DNA of 13,232 nt from DATMQA01 sp035566895 (GTDB lineage: Bacteria; Verrucomicrobiota; Verrucomicrobiia; Limisphaerales; UBA8199). Positions 1 through 5,814 of this stretch are shown one piece after another (within the stretch, counting starts at the first letter, position 1; every line of letters starts with the position of its first letter). The notes below the pieces were generated by a model that did no database searches, was not told the origin of the DNA, and worked only from the letters and a program-made list of their open reading frames with translations. The stretch covers positions 1-13,232 of the forward strand of contig DATMQA010000204.1 of the NCBI GenBank assembly GCA_035566895.1, written 5' to 3'. A program made the position numbers and the translations under genes.

Positions 1-960
1 TTTCAATTCCGATTTAGCAGCCGGCCCATCCGCCAGGATGCTGGCAACCACCACGCCATCCTCAATGCCTTTGAGCAGTTTGCGCAAATCGGGCTCATCG
101 CGAAAGGCGCGGATGCCGATGCCGAGCCATAGCCGTGTGAACCTTCCGTCCGCGATGAGTTGGTCCGCGACCTCTTTGGCCAGATTGCTGGGAATCGCGA
201 AACCGATGCCACTATGCAAGCCGCGGATAAGCGTGTTGATCCCGATAACCTCCCCATTGATATTGACCAGCGGTCCGCCGCTGTTGCCGGGATTAATCAG
301 CGCATCGGTCTGGATAAAATCCTGGTCCATTGCCGCTCCTTCAAACCCGGGAATGATGTTGGACCGGCCCTTGGCGCTGATATGTCCGAAGGTGACACTG
401 TAATCCAGGCTGAACGGTGCGCCAATGGCGATGGCAAACTCCCCAACCCTCGCTTTCGCCGAGTCCGCCAGCACGGCCGCCGCCAAGCCCTTGGCCTCGA
501 TTTTGATCACCGCCACGTCAGACTGCGGATCGACCCCGCGGACAGTCGCTTGGAAAACACGGCCATCTTTCAGGCGCACTTCGACCTTCTCGGCATCCTC
601 CACCACATGACTGTTGGTCAGGATGTATCCATCTTCCCGGAGGATAACGCCCGACCCCTGGCCGATTTTCTTTTCCGGCACTCGCCCTTTGAATTGGTCA
701 TGAAAACGCCGCCAGAATCCTGGTGGCAACGAATCAAAGGAGTCATCGCTCTCCTCGTCCATGGTTTGCTCAGAGGCTTTTTGGATGACGTTGATCACCA
801 CCACCGTTGGGGAAGTCTTCTCGGCCACCTCGACGAAGGCCTGGTTGAGTTGCCGGGCCAGTTCCAGATTAGTGTTGGGTTCCTTGGCCAGGGCGGGCGA
901 GGTAGCTGCCAGCGCCCAGGCCAAAACCAGGCATGGCGGGCTGAATCTCAAAAGCTTCAT
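1..960 (-). CDS. HtrA/DegP-type serine protease with PDZ domain, C-terminus outside the window
   Basis: Periplasmic trypsin-like protease/chaperone that degrades misfolded envelope proteins. Reading the minus strand from the ATG at 960 gives 320 residues open to the window edge. Residues 1-25 look like a signal peptide ending ALA, with likely cleavage before Lys26. The catalytic triad is intact: His118 in TNSHVV, Asp148 in SDVAVI and Ser227 in GNSGGP. A charged stretch at about residues 61-98 sits where DegP-family proteins carry the LA loop. Residues from about 278 (LGIGIRAF, then DGVVVASILADGPA) are the start of a PDZ domain, so the C-terminal end, and perhaps a second PDZ, lies outside. 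An alternative in-frame ATG at 972 would add MQSR; a stop lies just upstream of it. The gene is divergent from the zinc-ribbon gene. Whether it is DegP, DegQ or DegS-like cannot be decided; the cleavable signal argues against an anchored DegS. Confidence 0.95.
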   Translation of the reverse strand, partial: MKLLRFSPPCLVLAWALAATSPALAKEPNTNLELARQLNQAFVEVAEKTSPTVVVINVIQKASEQTMDEESDDSFDSLPPGFWRRFHDQFKGRVPEKKIGQGSGVILREDGYILTNSHVVEDAEKVEVRLKDGRVFQATVRGVDPQSDVAVIKIEAKGLAAAVLADSAKARVGEFAIAIGAPFSLDYSVTFGHISAKGRSNIIPGFEGAAMDQDFIQTDALINPGNSGGPLVNINGEVIGINTLIRGLHSGIGFAIPSNLAKEVADQLIADGRFTRLWLGIGIRAFRDEPDLRKLLKGIEDGVVVASILADGPAAKSELK

Positions 961-1029
961 TCTACTCTGCATAACCGCTCAGTAGCTCGTCAGTATGTCA
1001 AACATAGACCGGGTTTTGCCGGCTGGCTA

Positions 1030-1050
1030 CTGGAACTTGGAACGTGGAAT
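1030..1050. repeat. Three-unit 7-nt tandem repeat, consensus xTGGAAC
   Basis: Units are CTGGAAC, TTGGAAC and GTGGAAT, directly adjacent. The AACTTGGA at 1034-1041 is also the left arm of an 8-bp perfect inverted repeat with TCCAAGTT at 1058-1065, separated by 16 bases. The array lies between the divergent starts of the protease and zinc-ribbon genes. It shares its period, not its sequence, with the arrays at 2053-2080 and 5504-5531. Confidence 0.6.
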
Positions 1051-1064
1051 GGTACGCTCCAAGT

Positions 1065-1093
1065 TTGACTTGCGCTGTGCTTCTCGATACTCT
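1065..1093 (+). promoter_or_regulatory. Candidate sigma-70 promoter for the zinc-ribbon gene
   Basis: TTGACT at 1065-1070 matches 5 of 6 bases of the -35 consensus. After exactly 17 bases comes TACTCT at 1088-1093, a weak -10 (3 of 6). Transcription would begin near 1100, about 18 bases before the ATG at 1118. Placement and spacing are good; the -10 is poor. Confidence 0.4.
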
Positions 1094-1117
1094 TTACGCC
1101 CAGTGAATTCATTTGTC

Positions 1118-1846
1118 ATGCTCGAGGCCATCGAAAAATTGCTGATTCTGCAGGACCGCGACCGGAAAATCAGCCGGGTGCAAGGGGAACTGGCCCATAT
1201 CCCGCCGCAGCGCCAAACCTTCCAGGCGCGGGCGGTCGAAGCTCAAAGCGCCTTGGAAAATGCCAAAACCAGGGTCAGACAGTTTGAATCCGAGCGCAAA
1301 GCCCTCGAATTGGACGTGGAAGCCAAGCAGCAGCTTATCGCCCGCTATGCGAACCAGCAGTTGCAGACCCGCAAAAATGAAGAATACCGCGCCCTGAGCC
1401 ACGAAATCGAACTTTGCAAAGGCGAGATTTTTAAGATCGAAAATCAGGAAATCGATCTGATGGAGCAAGGCGAGGCGGCGCAGAAGGAAGTGGTTCGCGC
1501 CACGCAAGCCGCCCACGAAGCCCGCAAACTGGCGGACGAACAACTAGCACAACTTGGCGCCCGAGAGCAGAATTTAAAGCAGGAATTGAGCGAGTTGGAA
1601 GCTAACCGCGAAGAGTTATCGGCGGCGGTCGATGAAACCGCCCGCAGCCGATACGAACGCTTGGCCCGCAGCAAAGGCGAAAATGTCGTGGTCGGGGTCC
1701 AACACGGAGTTTGCGGGGGGTGCCATATGCGTTTGCCCGCGCAAATTCTCGTCATGTGCCAGGCCCAGCAGGAGTTGGTCACTTGCATCAATTGCGGCCG
1801 GATTCTTTATTATACCAGGGATATGGATTTGGCAGTGGCGGATTGA
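1118..1846 (+). CDS. Coiled-coil protein with C-terminal C4 zinc ribbon (COG1579/DUF164 family)
   Basis: A 242-residue protein. Residues about 5-185 are almost all heptad-like charged helix (rich in Glu, Gln, Lys, Arg and Ala), predicting a long helical hairpin. Residues 199-226 form a zinc ribbon: Cys199-Gly-Gly-Cys202, then Cys223-Ile-Asn-Cys226. This is the architecture of COG1579, known from structures of Chlamydia CT398 and Helicobacter HP0958 (FlgZ). The family is thought to bind nucleic acids or act as an adaptor; the biochemical role here is unknown. The ATG at 1118 is preferred because it starts at the family's typical MLEAIEKLLxLQ; an in-frame GTG at 1103 is possible, and longer starts would run back through the promoter and repeat region. 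The stop lies inside the promoter of the RNase P RNA gene, 17 bases upstream of that RNA, so the two may be partly co-transcribed. Confidence 0.9.
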   Translation: MLEAIEKLLILQDRDRKISRVQGELAHIPPQRQTFQARAVEAQSALENAKTRVRQFESERKALELDVEAKQQLIARYANQQLQTRKNEEYRALSHEIELCKGEIFKIENQEIDLMEQGEAAQKEVVRATQAAHEARKLADEQLAQLGAREQNLKQELSELEANREELSAAVDETARSRYERLARSKGENVVVGVQHGVCGGCHMRLPAQILVMCQAQQELVTCINCGRILYYTRDMDLAVAD

Positions 1847-1857
1847 TATCGTATATT
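1829..1857 (+). promoter_or_regulatory. Promoter of the RNase P RNA gene
   Basis: TTGGCA at 1829-1834 (5 of 6 of the -35 consensus), a 17-base spacer, then TATATT at 1852-1857 (5 of 6 of the -10 consensus). Six bases after the -10 is G1864, exactly where the RNA's P1 helix begins. The -35 and most of the spacer lie within the last codons and stop codon (1844-1846) of the zinc-ribbon gene, so those codons carry a double constraint. Confidence 0.8.
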
Positions 1858-1863
1858 AACCCT

Positions 1864-2303
1864 GATTTTGGAAGGGCGGAGGATCGCTTCCCCGGCAGAG
1901 GCTGGGGGGGAGGAAAGTCCGAACACCAGAGGGCGCGATGCCGCGTAACCTGCGACTGCTGACGAAGGAAGGCGGATGGTGGGATACACGCGGGAGGTGA
2001 TGCCGCGAGGCATCCCGACGGATAGTGCCACAGAAAACAAACCGCCCCTTTGAAATTTCAAATCTCAAATTTGAGATCTCAGAGGGGTAAGGGTGAAAAG
2101 GTGGGGTAAGAGCCCACCGCTCCAAGCGCAAGCGCGGAGGCACGGAAAACCCCATCGGGTGCAAGGCCAAATAGGGGACCCTGGAGCGGCTCGCTCCATC
2201 CTCGCTTTCGGCGAGGGGGTTCCGGGTACTGGCTGCTGAGACAAATGATTCTCTCCGCTCGCAAGAGTGAAGACAAAATTCGGCTTACAGCCCTTCCAAA
2301 ATC
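1864..2303 (+). ncRNA. rnpB: RNase P RNA, bacterial type A
   Basis: The catalytic RNA that removes 5' leaders from precursor tRNAs. Conserved core elements are present in order: GAGGAAAGTCCGA near 1910 (P4 5' strand region), ACAGAAAACAAACCGCC ending at 2047, AAGGGTGAAAAGGTGGGGTAAG near 2088-2110 followed by AGCCCACCG, GCAAGGCCAAATAGGGG near 2161-2177, and AAATTCGGCTTAC (P4 3' strand) near 2276-2288. The ends are set by a perfect P1 helix, GATTTTGGAAGGG (1864-1876) with CCCTTCCAAAATC (2291-2303), extendable by one T-A pair. At about 440 nt it is longer than the E. coli RNA (377 nt). The P12 arm (2045-2087) is built of heptamer repeats. The gene has its own promoter and no recognisable intrinsic terminator; the next gene starts 15 bases downstream. 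The strand and class are secure; the ends could shift by a few bases. Confidence 0.95.
2053..2080. repeat. Four-unit 7-nt tandem repeat inside P12 of RNase P RNA
   Basis: The units are AAATTTC, AAATCTC, AAATTTG and AGATCTC, consensus AAATYTC. They contain a perfect 16-base palindrome, ATCTCAAATTTGAGAT, at 2062-2077. The outer part of the arm, CCCCTTTGA (2045-2053) with TCAGAGGGG (2079-2087), forms nine pairs including one G-U. The inner palindrome forms a second stem of six pairs with an AATT loop (2068-2071). The array is strikingly AT-rich in a GC-rich RNA. Confidence 0.7.
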
Positions 2304-2318
2304 ACTTATTCTCCTCCC

Positions 2319-4013
2319 ATGTCCAGGCCTCATACTTCTCCAAAACCCCTCTTTGTTCTTCTCATGACTCTCTGTGCCAGCGGGCCAGCCCTCGCCCAAG
2401 ACCGCTCCCAGGCGCGTTCGATGGTGATCACCCGCTTTGGCATTGTCGCCACCGAACACCCGCTCGCCTCTCAAATCGGCGCGACCGTTCTGTCCCAGGG
2501 CGGCAACGCGGTCGATGCCGCCGTGGCGGCCAACGCCGCTCTGGGCGTTTTCGCACCCATGGCCAATGGACTTGGCGGCGATCTCTTTGCCATGGTTTAC
2601 GAAGCCAAGACCGGCAAACTTTATGGCCTCAACGCCAGCGGTTGGGCCCCGTCCGGTTTGACTCCGAATTTGCTAAGGACCAAAGGCATCTCCGATATGC
2701 CGCAACAGGGCATTTACTCCGTCACGGTTCCGGGAGCGGTCGATGGCTGGGATAAACTGTTGTGCCGCTTTGGACGGAAACGCCTGGCCGACGTCCTTGC
2801 CCCGGCCATTGGATACGCCGAAGAGGGTTTTCCCGTCACTGAGATTTTTGCGAGCTATTGGGCGGAGAGCGAAAAGAAACTGCGGCAGGACACCAATGCT
2901 GCAACCCTGTATCTTCCTGCCGGTCGCGCGCCGCGCGCGGGAGAAATCTTCCGCAACCCGGAATTAGCCTGGTCCTACAAGCAGCTCGCCAAATACGGCC
3001 GCAAAGCCTTTTACCAGGGCGAAATCGCCAAACGGCTGGTGGGTTTCTCGCAAGCTCGGGGCGGGGTCCTGACCGCCGAGGATCTCGCGAAATTCTCCAG
3101 CGAATGGGTGGAACCGATTTCGACGACTTATCATGGCTGGACGATCTATCAACTGCCGCCGAATGGACAAGGAATCGCGGCGCTGGAGATGCTCAATCTG
3201 ATGGAGAATTTCAGGTTGTCGGAGTACGCTCCACTCTCGGCGAACGCGCTCCACGTGATGATCGAGGCCAAAAAGCTCGCTTATGCCGACCTGCTCCGTT
3301 ACGTCTGCGACCCTAAGTTCAGCCAGGTCCCCGTCACTGGCCTGCTCTCGAAGGCATATGCGCGCGACCGCGCCAGGCTGATTGATATGGCAAGGGCCAA
3401 CTGCCTTGTCCCTCCCGGCCAGCCGCCGCCGATTGGCACCGACACCACTTACCTCTGCGTCGTGGACGCCGAGGGCAACATGGTTTCTTATATCCAAAGC
3501 AATTACAGTTCCTTCGGGTCCGGCCTGACCGCGCCGGGGACCGGTTTTGCTCTGCAAAATCGCGGCGGCCTGTTCAGCCTCGACCCGGCCAGTCCAAACC
3601 TGCTGGCTGGCCGGAAGCGTCCCCTTCATACCATAATCCCCGGCTTTCTGAGCAAGAGGGACGTGCGCATTGCCTTTGGTATTATGGGCGGTTGGAACCA
3701 GGCCCAGGCTCACGCTCAATTCGTGTCCGGTCTGGTGGACTACGACCTCAATATCCAGGCCGCGATGGAAGCGCCTCGGTTCACCAAGCTCACGTTCGAC
3801 GGTTGTGATGTGCAACTCGAATCACGCGTACCCGAGCCGGTCCGTGCCGAGCTCGCCGCCAGGGGACATCAAATTGAACTGCGTGGTTCCTTTGCCAGTT
3901 CCGTCGGCGGTGGTCAGGCCGTGATGCGGGATTTCAAGGCCGGCATCAACTTCGGCGCGTCTGACCCCCGCAAAGACGGCGCTGCCATTCCGCAGCCTCG
4001 GCCGGCTCGCTGA
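2319..4013 (+). CDS. Exported gamma-glutamyltransferase-superfamily Ntn hydrolase, YwrD/HpxW-like
   Basis: A 564-residue precursor. Residues 1-26 look like a signal peptide (LFVLLMTLCASGPALA, cleavage before Gln27), placing it in the periplasm. The superfamily self-cleaves before a Thr that becomes the nucleophile; here that is Thr376 in DTTYLCVVD, aligning with TTHYSVVD of E. coli GGT, giving a large subunit of about 27-375 and a small one of 376-564. Other superfamily motifs are NGLGGDLF (83-90), PPNGQG (280-285), QSNYSSFGSGL (393-403) and GIMGGWNQAQAHAQ (454-467). PPNGQG and the SNY-FGSG stretch favour the YwrD/oxamate amidohydrolase (HpxW) branch over classical GGT. The Arg that holds the gamma-glutamyl carboxylate in classical GGT appears replaced (NASGWAP, 105-111). 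The substrate is therefore uncertain: a gamma-glutamyl compound or a small amide. The ATG at 2319 lacks a clear Shine-Dalgarno; the next ATG (2364) would destroy the signal peptide. The gene is convergent with the GHL10 gene, stop to stop. Confidence 0.9.
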   Translation: MSRPHTSPKPLFVLLMTLCASGPALAQDRSQARSMVITRFGIVATEHPLASQIGATVLSQGGNAVDAAVAANAALGVFAPMANGLGGDLFAMVYEAKTGKLYGLNASGWAPSGLTPNLLRTKGISDMPQQGIYSVTVPGAVDGWDKLLCRFGRKRLADVLAPAIGYAEEGFPVTEIFASYWAESEKKLRQDTNAATLYLPAGRAPRAGEIFRNPELAWSYKQLAKYGRKAFYQGEIAKRLVGFSQARGGVLTAEDLAKFSSEWVEPISTTYHGWTIYQLPPNGQGIAALEMLNLMENFRLSEYAPLSANALHVMIEAKKLAYADLLRYVCDPKFSQVPVTGLLSKAYARDRARLIDMARANCLVPPGQPPPIGTDTTYLCVVDAEGNMVSYIQSNYSSFGSGLTAPGTGFALQNRGGLFSLDPASPNLLAGRKRPLHTIIPGFLSKRDVRIAFGIMGGWNQAQAHAQFVSGLVDYDLNIQAAMEAPRFTKLTFDGCDVQLESRVPEPVRAELAARGHQIELRGSFASSVGGGQAVMRDFKAGINFGASDPRKDGAAIPQPRPAR

Positions 4014-5516
4014 TTACTCCTTTGCGCGTTCCACGACCGCCGGCCGGCTCGCATTGCCAAACCGATTCACGGCTGTCAGGGAAATCGCTTCGGGTAGCGG
4101 AGATTCAAACATCTGGCTCATCTTCCGGCCAGGGAGCACTGCGGTGCTCCACTCCTTGCCTCGCCGCGTTTGCAACAGCCAGGCCCAGACCTGCTCCGGG
4201 CCGCCGCAAACCCAACTGATCTGCACCGAGCTTTTGGGCTCGCCCAGGGTCACTTGGGGTTTCGCCGGCACAGTTGGGTCGAGCCACGGACAGGCTGGCA
4301 CCAATGCCGGCTGCTCATAAACTTCCCGTTCCAGCGCGGCATCCAGCTCGGTATTGCGCATGAGCGTGTGCATGTCCCAATGGACGTGGCCGCTCGCTCC
4401 GGGCTGTTTTCGTGCCAGGCGGATTTGGTTGATGATCTCCTCCGTCTTCCATCGCCGATTGGTTTTGGTCGTATCCATGCCGGGCAACAACAGACGGTCC
4501 TTGGAGTTTTGTTGCGTCCACCATTTCAACAGCACCGGAAAGCTTTGTTCTGGCGGCTCGATGCCCCAGTAGAGTTGCGGGGCAAAATAATCGACCCAAC
4601 CGGAAGTCAGCCATTTGCGCGAATCCGCGTAGAGTTGTGCATAAGCGTCGAAACCCTGGATTTGCGCTGGGTTGTGCGGACGCCAAATGCCGAACGGACT
4701 GACTCCGAACTTGACCCAAGGCTTGGCCGCCTTGATCGATTCATAAACCCGGCGAATAAACTGGTTCACGTTCTCTCGCCGCCAATCGTCGCGGTTCAAC
4801 GTTCCGCCGGCCCCAAAGCGCTGCCAGCTTGAGTCGTCGGGAAAATCCAACTCCCTCCCCGACCGGTCCTGTTCCTTGTACGGATAAAAATAATCGTCAA
4901 AGTGGACTCCGTCGATATCGTACCGCTTCACAACATCCATCACCACGCTCAGCGAGTAATCTTGAACTGCTTTCTCCCCGGGGTCGAGCCAAAGGCTTTT
5001 TCCGTAGTGCCTGACCAATTCCGGATGCGTGCGGGATATGTGTGTTACGGCAATGGGCGATTTGCCTCCCGGATGATGCGCACGATAGGGATTAAACCAG
5101 GCGTGCAATTCCAGGCCCCGCTTGTGGGCTTCCTCGACCGCCAGGAGCAGCGGGTCATAAAACGGTTCCGGGGCCTTCCCCATGATGCCGGTCAGGTACT
5201 CCGACCACGGTTCGAGCGAAGAGGCATACAAGGCATCGCAAGACGGTCGCACCTGGAAAATAATCGCGTTGAGTTTGAGTTGCACCGCCCGGTCCATAAT
5301 GGCCACCAACTCCGCTTTCTGTTGTGCGGAGCCCACGGCGTTCGTCGGGGGCCAATCAATATTGGCGACGGTGGCTACCCACGCCGCTCGATACTCGCGG
5401 AGAGGCTTTGGTGGCGTTGCCTGAGAGGGGACGTATGCTGCGGCGGCAGCGGAAAACGTCACCGGAAGCAATCCCATGAAGACGGCGACGCTCACGCTGG
5501 CAAAATCACGTTTCAC
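4014..5516 (-). CDS. Exported GHL10-family glycoside hydrolase-like protein (COG1649)
   Basis: A 500-residue protein of the GHL10 (formerly DUF187) family, which includes B. subtilis YngK and E. coli DigH (YddW), the latter acting on denuded peptidoglycan strands. Residues 1 to about 26 form a signal peptide with no lipobox Cys, so it is probably soluble periplasmic or secreted. A (beta/alpha)8-type domain spans about 38-400 with family motifs RAAWVATVANIDWPP (43-57), FQVRP (87-91), HAWFNPYR (138-145), DGVHFDDYFYPY (202-213, with likely catalytic Asp residues), KFGVSPFGIWR (269-279) and APQLYWG (312-318). Residues about 415-495 look like a fibronectin-III-type domain. The start is GTG at 5516, which gives the positively charged signal N-terminus MKRD; the only nearby alternative, ATG at 5477 (Met14), would remove it. 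This GTG lies inside a heptamer repeat. Action on peptidoglycan is inferred from the family; another polysaccharide is possible. Confidence 0.9.
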   Translation of the reverse strand: MKRDFASVSVAVFMGLLPVTFSAAAAAYVPSQATPPKPLREYRAAWVATVANIDWPPTNAVGSAQQKAELVAIMDRAVQLKLNAIIFQVRPSCDALYASSLEPWSEYLTGIMGKAPEPFYDPLLLAVEEAHKRGLELHAWFNPYRAHHPGGKSPIAVTHISRTHPELVRHYGKSLWLDPGEKAVQDYSLSVVMDVVKRYDIDGVHFDDYFYPYKEQDRSGRELDFPDDSSWQRFGAGGTLNRDDWRRENVNQFIRRVYESIKAAKPWVKFGVSPFGIWRPHNPAQIQGFDAYAQLYADSRKWLTSGWVDYFAPQLYWGIEPPEQSFPVLLKWWTQQNSKDRLLLPGMDTTKTNRRWKTEEIINQIRLARKQPGASGHVHWDMHTLMRNTELDAALEREVYEQPALVPACPWLDPTVPAKPQVTLGEPKSSVQISWVCGGPEQVWAWLLQTRRGKEWSTAVLPGRKMSQMFESPLPEAISLTAVNRFGNASRPAVVERAKE

Positions 5517-5531
5517 GTTTTACGTTTCACG
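5504..5531. repeat. Four-unit 7-nt tandem repeat overlapping a start codon
   Basis: The units on the plus strand are AATCACG, TTTCACG, TTTTACG and TTTCACG, consensus TTTCACG. On the minus strand the array spans the GTG start (5516-5514) and codons 2-4 of the GHL10 gene, plus the 15 bases where a ribosome binding site would sit. No Shine-Dalgarno is left there. Confidence 0.65.
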
Positions 5532-5814
5532 TGTTTACTACAGAGGGCATTTGTTTCCATACCGGTCCTGGGTTGGTGATAGCAGTGCATCGTATCCGCG
5601 GGGAAACTTTTTCAGGAAAAGGGTTGCTTTGCCAGCCTTGTCTGCGGTAAAAGTGTGAAAGAAGTAAAAATAGAGCAGAGTAGACAGCACATCGGCACAA
5701 CTCAAATCTCGGTTCCTCACCTATTAGTTGTGCTCCGGCGTTAGCTGTGTGCTTTATATAGTGGTTTTTCGCTTTACATTTTAAAGCCGCTCTGCTTGTT
5801 TTGGGTAAATTATC
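5517..5814. other. Divergent intergenic region between the GHL10 and SMC genes
   Basis: 298 bases with no credible gene. The region is clearly more AT-rich than its neighbours, especially from 5745 to 5812. It holds the outer part of the TTTCACG repeat, an 8-bp inverted repeat (5695-5702 and 5726-5733), a 7-bp inverted repeat pair AGCAGAG (5674-5680) / CTCTGCT (5790-5796), and A/T-rich words such as TTTATATAG (5753-5761) and TTTACA (5773-5778). I could not assemble a -35/-10 pair at normal spacing, so the SMC promoter is not placed. No intrinsic terminator is seen, as expected between divergent genes. Confidence 0.5.
5695..5733. repeat. 8-bp inverted repeat upstream of the SMC gene
   Basis: GCACAACT (5695-5702) is the exact reverse complement of AGTTGTGC (5726-5733), with 23 bases between. 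It could be a 5'-leader stem or an operator; the long loop makes a protein-binding site as likely as an RNA stem. It lies about 80 bases before the SMC start. Confidence 0.35.

Larger units (their letters stand above)
961..1117. promoter_or_regulatory. Divergent intergenic promoter region (protease / zinc-ribbon protein)
   Basis: The 157 bases between two divergent starts. They hold a sigma-70-like candidate on each strand, a small palindrome TATGT-CAA-ACATA at 994-1006 and a heptamer repeat at 1030-1050. On the minus strand a perfect TTGACA (996-1001) lies inside the palindrome, but no good -10 follows at 16-18 bases; the nearest TTATGC is about 21 bases away. The minus-strand promoter is therefore uncertain. 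Confidence 0.4.

Noticed and set aside
160..1068. 302-codon plus-strand reading frame over the protease gene
   Set aside because: The minus strand encodes a protease with signal peptide, intact His/Asp/Ser triad and PDZ start; the plus-strand translation has no recognisable motif and is a shadow of GC-rich codon use.
2964..3815. 283-codon minus-strand frame inside the Ntn hydrolase gene
   Set aside because: It is antisense to a complete gene with catalytic motifs, and no domain or signal is visible in it.
5538..5720. Small minus-strand frame in the GHL10/SMC intergenic region
   Set aside because: No ribosome binding site, no recognisable sequence, and it overlaps the likely regulatory region of two divergent genes.
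5728..5761. TTGTGC ... TTTATA/TATATA as the SMC promoter
   Set aside because: Spacing is 19-21 bases and the -35 is weak, so I do not call it a promoter.
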